From NCBI GenBank assembly GCA_030038415.1, contig JASHOX010000192.1, positions 1 to 64,000 of the forward strand: DNA of 64,000 nucleotides. Direction: 5' to 3'. The notes beneath the pieces are model-generated. The model was not told where the DNA came from. It did no database searches and saw only the letters and a program-made list of their open reading frames with translations. Source of the DNA: Xanthobacteraceae bacterium. GTDB lineage: Bacteria; Pseudomonadota; Alphaproteobacteria; Rhizobiales; Xanthobacteraceae. Shown piece after piece: positions 46,308 to 55,900 of the stretch (position 1 is its first letter; the number at the start of each line of letters is the position of its first letter). Both the position numbers and the translations under genes were made by a program.

Positions 46308-47878
46308 CGCGGGTCAGCCCTGCCGCTCTGCGGGAAATGCTCGGCGACGGCGGCGAGCTTGCACTCGTCGATGTGCGCGAGGAGTTGATTTTTTCGCAAC
46401 GTCATCTGCTGCTGGCGCGTTCGGTGCCGTTAAGCCGATTCGAGCTGAAGTTCGCGCAATTGGTGCCGCGCCGCACGGCACCCATCGTGCTGTGCGACGA
46501 CGGCGATGGCCTTGCGGAGGAGGCCGCGGCGATCCTGTCACGGAACGGCTATAGCGATGTGCGCATTCTTATCGGCGGCGCCGACGCCTGGGCGGCGGCG
46601 GGCTTCGAGCTGTTCTCCGGCGTCAATGTCCCGAGCAAGGCCTTTGGCGAATATGTCGAGCACGTCAGGGGCACGCCGAATATTGTCGCCGCCGAACTCG
46701 AAAAACTCCTGCGCGACGGCGCTGATCTGGTCGTGCTCGACAGCCGGCCGTTCGACGAATATGTGCGCGTCTCGATTCCGACCGCGACGAACGTGCCAGG
46801 CGCGGAACTGGTGCTGCGCGCGCGCGAAATCGCGCCTTCACCGCAAACGACAGTGGTCGTCAATTGTGCCGGCCGCACGCGGAGCATCATCGGCGCGCAG
46901 TCGCTGATCAATGCCGGACTGCCGAACAAGGTCGTGGCGCTGCGCAACGGCACGATGGGCTGGAGCCTGGCCGGCTTCGCCTGCGACAAAGGCAAGAACC
47001 GGCGTGCGCCGGCTGTATCGCCGACGACGTTGGAATGGGCGCGCGGCGCGGCAGCGCGCGTGGCGCAAAGTTGCGGCGTCGAGCGCATCGATCGCAAGAC
47101 GCTCGATGCATGGCGCGCCGATGCCGAACGTACGCTTTACGTCTTCGACGTGCGCGACCCAGCCGAATACGAGGCGGGGCATTTTCCCGGCGCGATCTCG
47201 GCACCCGGCGGCCAGCTCGTGCAAGCGACCGATCAATATGTCGGCACGCTCGGTGCGCGGATCGTTCTGGCTGACGACCTGGACGTGCGCGCCGCGATGA
47301 CGGCGTCATGGCTGCGGCAGATGGGGTGGCGCGACGTTTTCATCCTGAGGGAGAAAGGCACCGAGACCGGTTCGCCCGCCACGCCGGTACTCGACAGCGA
47401 TACTGGATCGGTCTCCGCCATTGATTCTGAGAAACTTGGCGAACTTCTGTTACGCGACGCCGCAACGGTCGTCGACCTTTCGCTTAGCCGGAATTATCTC
47501 GCACGACATATTCCGAGTGCCTGGTTCGCCATCAGGACCCGGCTCGCACGCGCGCTTGAGAAGATAGCGTTGCACGGCACGCTGGTACTCACCTCGGAAG
47601 ATGGCGCGCTGGCGAAGCTGGCAGTCGCCGAAGCGAGCGGTTTGGTGGACAGCCCGGTGCGCTTCCTCGAAGGCGGCAATGCGGCATGGCAGGCCGCCGG
47701 CAATGCATTTTCCGACGAAGCCCAAATGGCCGACGACATTGTCGATCAATGGCGCAAACCCTATGAACGCGGCGGCGACACCAGAGCGGCGATGGCCGAA
47801 TACCTGGCGTGGGAAACGGATTTGCTGCCACGCATCGAGCGCGACCGCTCGTTGAAGTTTTTCTGTGTCGGCGCGTGA
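46304..47878 (+). CDS. Four-domain rhodanese-like sulfurtransferase
   Basis: A 524-residue cytoplasmic protein of four consecutive rhodanese domains: about 1-110, 125-240, 255-365 and 375-490. Only domain 2 has a canonical active loop, with Cys188 in NCAGRTRS. Domain 1 has Cys64 in LCDDGDGLA; domain 3 reads LADDLDV and domain 4 LTSEDGA, with no Cys at the site. It therefore probably carries one or two active sulfur sites, with the others structural. It starts at a GTG that overlaps the dioxygenase stop. The C terminus (RSLKFFCVGA) adds a Cys. Likely job: transfer or transport of persulfide sulfur in thiol catabolism. Confidence 0.9.
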   Translation: MTRVSPAALREMLGDGGELALVDVREELIFSQRHLLLARSVPLSRFELKFAQLVPRRTAPIVLCDDGDGLAEEAAAILSRNGYSDVRILIGGADAWAAAGFELFSGVNVPSKAFGEYVEHVRGTPNIVAAELEKLLRDGADLVVLDSRPFDEYVRVSIPTATNVPGAELVLRAREIAPSPQTTVVVNCAGRTRSIIGAQSLINAGLPNKVVALRNGTMGWSLAGFACDKGKNRRAPAVSPTTLEWARGAAARVAQSCGVERIDRKTLDAWRADAERTLYVFDVRDPAEYEAGHFPGAISAPGGQLVQATDQYVGTLGARIVLADDLDVRAAMTASWLRQMGWRDVFILREKGTETGSPATPVLDSDTGSVSAIDSEKLGELLLRDAATVVDLSLSRNYLARHIPSAWFAIRTRLARALEKIALHGTLVLTSEDGALAKLAVAEASGLVDSPVRFLEGGNAAWQAAGNAFSDEAQMADDIVDQWRKPYERGGDTRAAMAEYLAWETDLLPRIERDRSLKFFCVGA

Positions 47879-47885
47879 GCCGGCC

Positions 47886-48929
<1,044 letters not shown>

Positions 48930-49063
48930 TCAGCTTCGTAAAGCGCCAACGGCTGTCGGACAATGCACGACCGCCCCGTTGGCCGGTATGGTAGACGTGA
49001 TATAGGGTGAAACGCGGCAGAGCGGCACTCGATTTGGCCGGTATTTTTCGGAGAGCGTTAAGC

Positions 49064-50455
49064 GTGTGGCGTGTTCTGAACTTTGCGGCGCGGGCGGCCC
49101 TGTGGCGGACGACGCCCGAGTCGCCGCTCGTCGGGCTGCCGGTCCTCCTTGGTTTCGCGGTCGCGACGGCCATCGTCCGGGTCGCCATGCAACTGCTCGC
49201 GGCCGACTCCTGGCACGCTTTCAATCCTTACGGCCTCAATGCGGTCATTGCTTGGCTCGCGCTTGAGCTTGCCGTCGCTGCCTTGTTTGTACGCCCGGCG
49301 GGTCGCTCGACTGCGCTTTCGGCAATGTTCATTCTCTCGATGCTGGCCGAGGTCGTCACCACCGGCCTTACGCTTTCCATGCCGCTTTTGGCGGCTACCG
49401 CGCAGAGCACGTGGACCGGACCGGCCGCGAGTTACGCCATCTATGCCGCCGCCGTCGCTTGGTGGGTTGGCGCCATGGCGAGCGTCCTCGGCAGCCTCGA
49501 ACCGCGGTTGCGGCTGCGGATGATTGGACGAGCCGCGGCGCTATGGGCGGCATTGTTCCTCGCCAATGCACTGGTGCCTCAGGCCCCGGTATTCCTGCCG
49601 CCAGACTTCGACGCCCGCAACGCCAATTGGTGGGAATTCCTCTACGCTCTCGAACAAGAGAAGACCGGCAAGGCGCGTGCCACGCCAGCGCAAATTGCGC
49701 GGCTCAAAAAAGCGCAGCCCGCGCTGCTTCAGGCGGAAGTCGCTCGGCTGGCGCCGCCGCGTAAAGGCGCTACCGACGTCTATGCGCTCGGCATTGCCGG
49801 CTGGGGCGAACAGGGCGTTTTTGTCAAGGAGCTCGACGGTGGATTGCAGGCGATCGCCAGCGTGCTGCCGATCAAGGATCGCACGGTCCGCCTTATCAAT
49901 CGTCGCGATACGCTCGAAGCTTTTCCGCTCGCGGATTTGCAGAACTTTCAAGCCGCCGTGTACGCCATCGGCGATGTCATGGACAAGGACAATGACATCC
50001 TGGTCCTGTTCATGACTTCGCACGGCGAGAAAACCGGCTTTGCGCTGGAATTGCCCGGCGCTGTCGCCGAGTTGACGCCGCAACAGGTCGCTTCGACGCT
50101 TGACGGCGCCGGCATCAAGAACCGGATCGTGATTGTTTCGGCCTGTTATTCGGGAATTTTCGTGCCGCCGCTCAAAAACGCCAACACCATCGTGCTGACG
50201 GCCTCCGACGCGATAAACACGTCATTCGGCTGCGCCGCCGAACGCGACTGGACCTATTTCGGCGATGCTTTCTTTCGCCAGAGCCTGCAGCAGGGAACGG
50301 ATCTCGAAAACGCCTTTGATCATGCCCGTATCCTGATCCAAGGCTGGGAGTTGATGGACCATGCACCGCCATCGAACCCCCAAGGCGTGTTCGGGCGGGC
50401 ATTGGTCGACAAGCTCGCGCCGTTTTTCGCCGCCGCGCAAAGCGCCGCGCGGTAG
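49064..50455 (+). CDS. Membrane-anchored C13 (legumain-type) cysteine peptidase
   Basis: A 463-residue protein. The N-terminal half has four to five membrane segments (about 25-175), then a soluble domain of peptidase family C13 with the catalytic His in MTSHGEKTG (residue 320) and catalytic Cys in SACYSGIF (residue 361), the caspase-clan HG...AC spacing. The substrate is unknown; bacterial members of the family are poorly studied. The GTG with GGAGAG upstream is the chosen start; a GTG at 49007 lacks such a site. It is encoded opposite to, and between, obgE and the GNAT-rpmA-rplU genes, so it looks like an insertion into that ribosomal cluster. Confidence 0.85.
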   Translation: MWRVLNFAARAALWRTTPESPLVGLPVLLGFAVATAIVRVAMQLLAADSWHAFNPYGLNAVIAWLALELAVAALFVRPAGRSTALSAMFILSMLAEVVTTGLTLSMPLLAATAQSTWTGPAASYAIYAAAVAWWVGAMASVLGSLEPRLRLRMIGRAAALWAALFLANALVPQAPVFLPPDFDARNANWWEFLYALEQEKTGKARATPAQIARLKKAQPALLQAEVARLAPPRKGATDVYALGIAGWGEQGVFVKELDGGLQAIASVLPIKDRTVRLINRRDTLEAFPLADLQNFQAAVYAIGDVMDKDNDILVLFMTSHGEKTGFALELPGAVAELTPQQVASTLDGAGIKNRIVIVSACYSGIFVPPLKNANTIVLTASDAINTSFGCAAERDWTYFGDAFFRQSLQQGTDLENAFDHARILIQGWELMDHAPPSNPQGVFGRALVDKLAPFFAAAQSAAR

Positions 50456-50476
50456 GTTCATTGCGCACGGCGGCGA

Positions 50477-51085
50477 TCACGCCACTTCTCGGGCCCGTCC
50501 CCAGGCCTTGAGCGACGCCCACAAGCCGCGATCGAGACGGAAGCGATCAAGCGGTGCGGACGAATTGATGGCGCGGATGCGATAGAGGCCGACGCCGGTC
50601 CACTGGAAGCCGCACTTCTCCAGCACCCGCCGCGAGGCCGGGTTGCCAACCCGCGCGCCTGCTTGCAGTGCGTCGTGGCCGAGCGCACCGAAGGCGTGAT
50701 CGATGAGCGCTCGAACCGCTTCGGTGGCGTAACCACGGCCCCAAAAAGGCGCGCCGAGCCAATAGCCGATCTCTGGCGCGTTCTCGCGCGGTTCGATGCC
50801 GCAGACACCGATCAGATCGCCGTCACGGATAATGGCGAATGTTGCTTCGCCGTCCTGACGGTTGACTGCCGCGATGAAGCGCCCGGCGTCGTCGACGCCG
50901 TAAGGATGCGGAATGCGCGCGGTATTCTCCGCGACGCGGCGGTCATTGACGAGGCGCGTGATGACTTTGATGTCGCCATGCTGTGGCGCGCGCAATACGA
51001 GTCGCTCGGTTTCGAGCACGGACACGCCGCGCTCCTCCGGCTGCTGCGCGAGGACCGGCTTTGCTGTTTGGCTTGCTAGAGTCAT
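50477..51085 (-). CDS. GNAT N-acetyltransferase (RimJ/RimL-like)
   Basis: A 202-residue GNAT of the ribosomal-protein N-acetyltransferase type. It has LETERLVLRAPQHGD at the start of the domain, IGYWLGAPFWGRGYATEAV (acetyl-CoA pyrophosphate loop) and NPASRRVLEKCGFQWTG at the end. A gene of this type is a regular neighbour of rpmA and obgE in Hyphomicrobiales. The N-terminal 20 residues before the domain may be excess. The acceptor protein is not determinable. Confidence 0.92.
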   Translation of the reverse strand: MTLASQTAKPVLAQQPEERGVSVLETERLVLRAPQHGDIKVITRLVNDRRVAENTARIPHPYGVDDAGRFIAAVNRQDGEATFAIIRDGDLIGVCGIEPRENAPEIGYWLGAPFWGRGYATEAVRALIDHAFGALGHDALQAGARVGNPASRRVLEKCGFQWTGVGLYRIRAINSSAPLDRFRLDRGLWASLKAWGRAREVA

Positions 51086-51204
51086 CGCTTGGGCTCCTGC
51101 AGAAAAACCGAAAGGGGAGCCGGCATCCCGGTCTCCCCTTTTCGAAGCCCATTCGGGCCCGCCGGTTCGACTGGATGCCGGCGGACCTCATATGATCCAC
51201 CGTA

Positions 51205-51474
51205 TTACTGCGCCGCTGCCTCCGACGCACGTACCGAGACGAACACGCGGCCTTTGGTTTTGGTACGGAACTCGACTTTCCCGTTGATCAACGCAAACAG
51301 CGTATGGTCTTTGCCGACGCCGACATTGCGGCCCGCATGCCATTTGGTACCGCGCTGACGCGCGATGATATTCCCGGCGAGTACCTCGGTACCGCCAAAA
51401 ATCTTCAGCCCCAGCCGCTGACCGGCCGAATCGCGGCCGTTGCGTGAGGATCCGCCTGCTTTCTTGTGCGCCAC
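51205..51474 (-). CDS. rpmA: 50S ribosomal protein L27
   Basis: L27, 89 residues, near the peptidyl-transferase centre. The N terminus [16 protein letters not shown] and [20 protein letters not shown] are diagnostic. There is no N-terminal extension of the Firmicute cleaved type. It lies 70 bases downstream of rplU. Confidence 0.99.
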   Translation of the reverse strand: MAHKKAGGSSRNGRDSAGQRLGLKIFGGTEVLAGNIIARQRGTKWHAGRNVGVGKDHTLFALINGKVEFRTKTKGRVFVSVRASEAAAQ

Positions 51475-51544
51475 TACTGGCCTCCGAACCTACTAGTTAG
51501 AAACACCTATACCGGATTCGTGACAAGAGCATCACTCCCCGGCA

Positions 51545-52078
51545 TCACTTCTTTTTGCCCTTTGTTGCCGGCTTTTTTGCTCCGGCCGGCGCCTTGGCTT
51601 TCGGCTTGGTGGGCTTCTTTGCCGCAGCCTTGCCGGATTTTGCGGCTTTCCCTTCGGCAGCTTGCGGCTCGCCTTCAGAGGCCGTCCCCACCGCATCGGC
51701 ATCCGGTGCCGCCGCAGGCCTCGGAGCCGACCTCTTTCTCGGCTGGACCTCTTTGTTCGGCTTCTTGCCGTCGGTCAGGATTTCGGTGATGCGAAGCAGC
51801 GTGAATTCCTGACGATGCCCGATCTTACGCCGCGAATTCTTCCGCCGGCGCTTCTTGAATGCGATGATTTTCGCGCCGCGGCCCTGCTCGAGGACTTCGG
51901 CTGCGACCGTGGCGCCGGCAATGGTGGGAGCGCCCAGGGTTACGCTGTCGCCGCCCACGACCAGAACCTCGCCGAACTCGACGATCTCGCCCGGTTCGCC
52001 CTTGACCTTGTCGACCTTGAGCACGTCCTCGGCGGCCACCCGGTACTGCTTGCCGCCCGTTTTAAAGACCGCGAACAT
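51545..52078 (-). CDS. rplU: 50S ribosomal protein L21 with long Ala/Lys/Pro tail
   Basis: L21 of 177 residues. The first 103 or so are the normal protein ([20 protein letters not shown] through [14 protein letters not shown]). After that comes a low-complexity tail of about 70 residues rich in Ala, Lys and Pro (for example [20 protein letters not shown]). Tails of this type occur in Bradyrhizobium-like bacteria and are absent in E. coli. The ATG has AGGAAGTGAG upstream; the open frame extends further but has no L21 similarity. Promoter visible upstream. Confidence 0.97.
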   Translation of the reverse strand: MFAVFKTGGKQYRVAAEDVLKVDKVKGEPGEIVEFGEVLVVGGDSVTLGAPTIAGATVAAEVLEQGRGAKIIAFKKRRRKNSRRKIGHRQEFTLLRITEILTDGKKPNKEVQPRKRSAPRPAAAPDADAVGTASEGEPQAAEGKAAKSGKAAAKKPTKPKAKAPAGAKKPATKGKKK

Positions 52079-52198
52079 CTCACTTCCTCGTAATGCCGCT
52101 GCTCGGATTCGCGTCCGGACCGGCTCTTTCAGTCGATTCTGCTGATGGTTAGCGGACAATGGGCTTAATGCCGCATCGGACCCGCGCCGACCGGCGTC

Positions 52199-52227
52199 CT
52201 TATGACGGTACGATAAGTGCCTGTCAA
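52199..52227 (-). promoter_or_regulatory. promoter of rplU-rpmA
   Basis: On the minus strand: TTGACA (52227-52222), a 17-base spacer, then CATAAG (52204-52199). The -35 is a consensus match with ideal spacing. A leader of about 115 bases would precede the rplU start. Confidence 0.65.
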
Positions 52228-52353
52228 GAAATGCAAAGCGCAACGCATTCCGGGCCCCTCGCATTCACGGCAAATTAGTGACGTTTCCGGCGCGGCCGTG
52301 TTAAAGCCCCAAGGACAAAAGCGAAAAAGCCGACCACGAAGAGGAAGCGGCCG

Positions 52354-53361
52354 ATGACCATAAAGACGGCCATAGCTTTTTCCCGCCGCGCCTTGCTGGC
52401 GACAGCTTTTCCCGCAATGGCAGTCACAGTGGCCCGAGCGCAAAACGGTACCCCTACGCCGGCCGATTATCCCAACCACCAAGTGACGTTCATCGTGCCC
52501 TTCGCCCCGTCCGGCGGCACCGACGTGCTGGCGCGGCTTCTTGCCGAGAAGCTCGAACAAGCGCTTGGCGAGACTTTTGTCGTCGAAAATCGTCCGGGCG
52601 CCGGAACCGTTATTGCCACCAACTTCGTCGCCAAATCGCCGCCTGACGGCTACACCATCATGATGGACGTCTCCTCGCTGGCGATCGACGTCACCCTCTA
52701 CAAATCGCTCCCTTACGATCCGGCCAAGGACCTGACGCTGATTGCGCTCATCGCCAAGGTGCCGTTCGTGCTGGTCGTCAATCCGTCGCTTCCGATCAAT
52801 ACCGTCGACGATCTCATCAAGCTCGCCAAACAGCGGCCGCTCAGCTATGGCTCCGGCGGTATCGGCGCGTTTCATCATTTGGCCGCCGCGCTGTTTTGCA
52901 GCATGACTGGCATCAAGATGACCCACGTGCCGTACCGCGGCACGGCCCCGGCGCTCAACGATTTGATGGGCGGCTATATCCAGCTGATGTTCAGCGATCT
53001 CGGCCCGGCGCTGCCGCTGATCAACGCAGGCAAAATACGTCCGCTGGCGGTGACGACCAAAGAGCGGTTTGCCGCCTTGCCGAACGTTCCGCCGCTCGCC
53101 GATGTCGGCGTCCCCGGCTTCGATGCCGCTGCATGGCAGGGCGTTGTCGCGCCGGCGAAGACCCCGCAACCGATCCTCGCCAAGCTCAATTCGGAGCTCA
53201 ACGCCATCGTGGCCATGGATGACGTGCGTACGCGCATGACCGATTTCGGCATGATCCCGGTGGGCACCGGCTCGCTCGACGATCTGCATCAATTCTTCCA
53301 GTCCGAGATCGTGCGCTGGGCTAAAGTGGTCGAGGAAGCCGGCATCGCCCACTCCGAATGA
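52354..53361 (+). CDS. TctC/Bug-family periplasmic solute-binding protein
   Basis: A 335-residue exported binding protein of tripartite tricarboxylate transporters. Signal sequence FSRRALLATAFPAMAVTVARAQ carries a twin-Arg that could use the Tat route. The core has FIVPFAPSGGTDVLARLLAE, VVENRPGAGTVIATNFVAK and PDGYTIMM. No TctA or TctB membrane gene is in the window, so it is an orphan that must borrow a permease. ATGA overlap with the next gene. The ligand is probably a carboxylate, by family only. Confidence 0.95.
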   Translation: MTIKTAIAFSRRALLATAFPAMAVTVARAQNGTPTPADYPNHQVTFIVPFAPSGGTDVLARLLAEKLEQALGETFVVENRPGAGTVIATNFVAKSPPDGYTIMMDVSSLAIDVTLYKSLPYDPAKDLTLIALIAKVPFVLVVNPSLPINTVDDLIKLAKQRPLSYGSGGIGAFHHLAAALFCSMTGIKMTHVPYRGTAPALNDLMGGYIQLMFSDLGPALPLINAGKIRPLAVTTKERFAALPNVPPLADVGVPGFDAAAWQGVVAPAKTPQPILAKLNSELNAIVAMDDVRTRMTDFGMIPVGTGSLDDLHQFFQSEIVRWAKVVEEAGIAHSE

Positions 53362-54299
53362 CCGACCTGCCAGCCCAAGCCGCGCCGGACGAGTTAGCCC
53401 GCCGCCTTCCTGCCGGTGACGAGATCTTCCTCGATCATGTCGGTCATTTCGTGCGCGATGGTGAGGCCGCGAGCCGGGCGCTGGCGCGCTGCGGCTTCGC
53501 ACCGACGCCGATTTCGATTCAGGTCATTCCCGATGCGGCGGGCGGCACGCGCCCGACCGGAACGGGCAACATCACCGCGATGCTGGAGCGCGGCTATCTC
53601 GAAATCTTATTCAAGACCTCAGACACACCGCTTAGTCGCGAATTTGAAGCAGCGCTGAACCGTCACGCGGGGTTGCATCTCGCAGCTTTTGCCGTCGCCG
53701 ATGCAGAAAAGGCGCATCGGCGGCTTGCAATGGACGGTTTCGCGGTTCGCGACCTGGCGCATATGCGGCGGCCGGTCGTAACCAGGGCCGGTCCCGATAC
53801 GGCAGCCTTCACAATCGCCCGAGTCGAGCCCGGCGTGATGCCCGAAGGCCGCATTCAGTTTTTGACGCATCATACGGAGCACACGGTGTGGCAGGAGCGG
53901 TGGCTGTCGCAGCCGAACGGCGCGGTTGGTCTGATCGATGTCATGATCGCGGTCGCCGACGTCGCGGAAGCGGCGGATCGCTTTGAACGCTTCCTTGGCC
54001 GCGCGGCAACGTCGACCCCGGGCGGGGCCCTCATCCGTCTGGACCGTGGCGGCGTCTATCTCCTCACTCACGAGCGCGCGACCGAGAAGCTGCCGGAGGT
54101 GGCGTTCGGCGCGCCCCCGTTCATGATCGGCTACGCGTTGCGCGTGACGTCGCTCGCCACCGCCGAAGCGGCGGTCGATAATGCCGGGCTCGAATGGCAC
54201 GCCTTCGAGTACGGCATCGCCGCGGCGTTTCCAGCCGAGCTTGGCGAAGGCGCGTGGTTATTCGTCGAGCGAGAGTCCGGGCTGCCGTGGCGGCGCTAG
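53358..54299 (+). CDS. VOC/glyoxalase-like protein (two-domain)
   Basis: A 313-residue protein with two vicinal-oxygen-chelate modules. The first begins at FLDHVGHFVRDGEAAS, and the second at VGLIDVMIAVADVAEAADRFE. A metal-binding His can be placed in LDHVG and in LHLAAF, but the set is not certain. The start overlaps the binding-protein stop (ATGA), so the two are co-expressed, suggesting it acts on the transported compound. Its last four bases overlap the convergent VOC gene. Reaction unknown. Confidence 0.85.
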   Translation: MTDLPAQAAPDELARRLPAGDEIFLDHVGHFVRDGEAASRALARCGFAPTPISIQVIPDAAGGTRPTGTGNITAMLERGYLEILFKTSDTPLSREFEAALNRHAGLHLAAFAVADAEKAHRRLAMDGFAVRDLAHMRRPVVTRAGPDTAAFTIARVEPGVMPEGRIQFLTHHTEHTVWQERWLSQPNGAVGLIDVMIAVADVAEAADRFERFLGRAATSTPGGALIRLDRGGVYLLTHERATEKLPEVAFGAPPFMIGYALRVTSLATAEAAVDNAGLEWHAFEYGIAAAFPAELGEGAWLFVERESGLPWRR

Positions 54300-54688
54300 G
54301 CGTCGGCAGATTCAGCCGGCACCACTTCCTTGACTGCGCCGCGCCAGCCGGTGTGGGTGAGATCAAACACGACACCGTCAGGGTCGCGATATTTCGCTTC
54401 GTAGAAGGACAGGGCTGAGGTCGGGCGCCCGGCAAGATAGGTTCCGCCAGCTTCCTTGACCTTCTTCTCGGCCTCATCGAGATCGTCGACCCACATGCCG
54501 AAGTGGTAAAGGCCGGGTTTTTCGTCGCCCTCGGTCTTCAGCAGCGCTACGTTCATCACACCGTCCGACATATACACGCCACGGCGCGCAGTGCCGGCCC
54601 GCGTCATGCCGAAGGCCTGCTCGAAAAATGTCGCGGCTTTCTCGGGATCGGGAACAATGATTGCGATGTGGCGAAGTCTGGTTGCCAT
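54296..54688 (-). CDS. VOC-family protein (single-domain)
   Basis: A 130-residue single VOC module: RLRHIAIIVPDPEKAATFFEQAFGM at the start, then LYHFGMWVDDLDEA and YRDPDGVVFDLTHTGW. Candidate metal ligands are the His of LRHIA and the Glu/Asp region near the end. Enzymes of this size dimerise and can be dioxygenases, epimerases or resistance proteins; no specific assignment is justified. It is convergent with the two-domain VOC gene and divergent from the ThDP decarboxylase pair. Confidence 0.85.
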   Translation of the reverse strand: MATRLRHIAIIVPDPEKAATFFEQAFGMTRAGTARRGVYMSDGVMNVALLKTEGDEKPGLYHFGMWVDDLDEAEKKVKEAGGTYLAGRPTSALSFYEAKYRDPDGVVFDLTHTGWRGAVKEVVPAESADA

Positions 54689-54800
54689 CGGCCATCTCCG
54701 ATCTGTTGCGCTTGGGGGATGGCGTAGCTTAGTCGGCGGTGCGATATTTGCAAACCTGATTTGACGTAACCTTCCTTACCGGTAACGGACTGAGAATCCC

Positions 54801-55334
54801 TTGCATACGCCGGCGAACATCCAAACGTCTTGGCCGGACGCCATTTACGCGCAGTTTCGTCGCGTCGGCATTCGTCAGGTCGGTTATGTGCCCGATGCCG
54901 GCCACAGCCGCCTCATTGCGCTGTGCCGCGACGATCCGAGCATCGCCGACGTCGTGCTGACGACCGAGGAGGAAGGCGTCGGGCTCGTTGCCGGCGCCGC
55001 GCTCGGCGGCCAGCGCGCGGCGCTGCTCATGCAGTCGAGCGGCGTCGGCAACTGCGTCAATATGTTTTCGCTGTTGCGCAATTGCGGCTTCGGCTGCGTC
55101 CTCGCTGTGACCATGCGCGGCGAGTTCGGCGAATTCAATCCGTGGCAAGTGCCGATGGGCATGATCACCGAGGAGCTCCTTCGGCTCTGTGGATTTCTCA
55201 CCTATCGGATCGACAGTGCCGACGCCGTCGATGAGACCGTCGGCGCCGGCTGCGACATGGCGTTCAACGGCGATCTCCAGGTCGCGTTTCTGCTGTCGCA
55301 GCGCTTGATCGGACCGAAAGTATGGACGCGATGA
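54801..55334 (+). CDS. ThDP-dependent decarboxylase, alpha/Pyr half (ComD-like)
   Basis: A 177-residue protein corresponding to the N-terminal pyrimidine-binding domain of a thiamine-diphosphate decarboxylase. The catalytic Glu lies in TTEEEGVGLVAGAALGG, followed by MQSSGVGNCVNMFSLL. Sulfopyruvate decarboxylase (ComD/ComE) and phosphonopyruvate decarboxylase are the closest patterns I recognise. The start is TTG; no ATG exists before the conserved region. It overlaps the second half-gene by 13 bases, so the two subunits are coupled. Confidence 0.85.
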   Translation: MHTPANIQTSWPDAIYAQFRRVGIRQVGYVPDAGHSRLIALCRDDPSIADVVLTTEEEGVGLVAGAALGGQRAALLMQSSGVGNCVNMFSLLRNCGFGCVLAVTMRGEFGEFNPWQVPMGMITEELLRLCGFLTYRIDSADAVDETVGAGCDMAFNGDLQVAFLLSQRLIGPKVWTR

Positions 55335-55900
55335 TGCTCGACCGGCGCGATTTCACGCGGCGACTCTTGATCGACCGCGGCGATCTTCTGGTTGTCCCGG
55401 GGCTCGGCTCGGCGACCTACGACGTCGCCGCAGCCGGCGATCATCCGCTCAATTTCTATCTCTGGGGCGCCATGGGCGGCACCGCCATGATCGGGCTGGG
55501 ACTCGCATTGGCGCGGCCGGATCGGCGCGTCGCGGTGCTGACCGGCGACGGCGATATGCTCATGGGTCTCGGCAGCCTCGCCACCATCGGCGTCAAGCAG
55601 CCGAATAATCTCGTCATCGTGGTGCTGGACAACGCCCATTACGGCGAGACCGGCATGCAACCGAGCGCGACCAAGAACGGAATCGATCTCGTCGCCATGG
55701 CGTTGGCCTGCCGCTTTAAGCACGCGCGTTCGGTTTCGCGGATCGAGGAAGCGGCGGACGTACGCGCCCTATTGCACGGCGGCGACGGCCCAATCCTGAT
55801 CAATGCGCGGATCAGAGAAGAGGACGTGCCGCGGGTATTGCCGCTGCGCGATGGCCACGCCATCAAGCAGCGATTTATCGAGGCGCTCAATCCAGTCTAA
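55322..55900 (+). CDS. ThDP-dependent decarboxylase, beta/PP half (ComE-like)
   Basis: A 192-residue subunit with the diphosphate-binding domain. The ThDP/Mg motif starts at TGDGDMLMGLGSLAT and reaches NNLVIVVLDNAHYGETG. WGAMGGTAMIGLGLALARP precedes it as in ComE. With the alpha half it should form an alpha-beta decarboxylase of a 2-oxo acid such as sulfopyruvate or phosphonopyruvate. ATGs at 55322, 55331 and 55334 are all possible. The following GNAT gene shares one base with its stop (TAATG). Confidence 0.88.
   Translation: MDAMMLDRRDFTRRLLIDRGDLLVVPGLGSATYDVAAAGDHPLNFYLWGAMGGTAMIGLGLALARPDRRVAVLTGDGDMLMGLGSLATIGVKQPNNLVIVVLDNAHYGETGMQPSATKNGIDLVAMALACRFKHARSVSRIEEAADVRALLHGGDGPILINARIREEDVPRVLPLRDGHAIKQRFIEALNPV

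Noticed and set aside
52079-52264. 62-residue N-terminal extension of L21
   Set aside because: The family begins at [12 protein letters not shown], with a good ribosome site directly before it. The extension covers the leader and the promoter.
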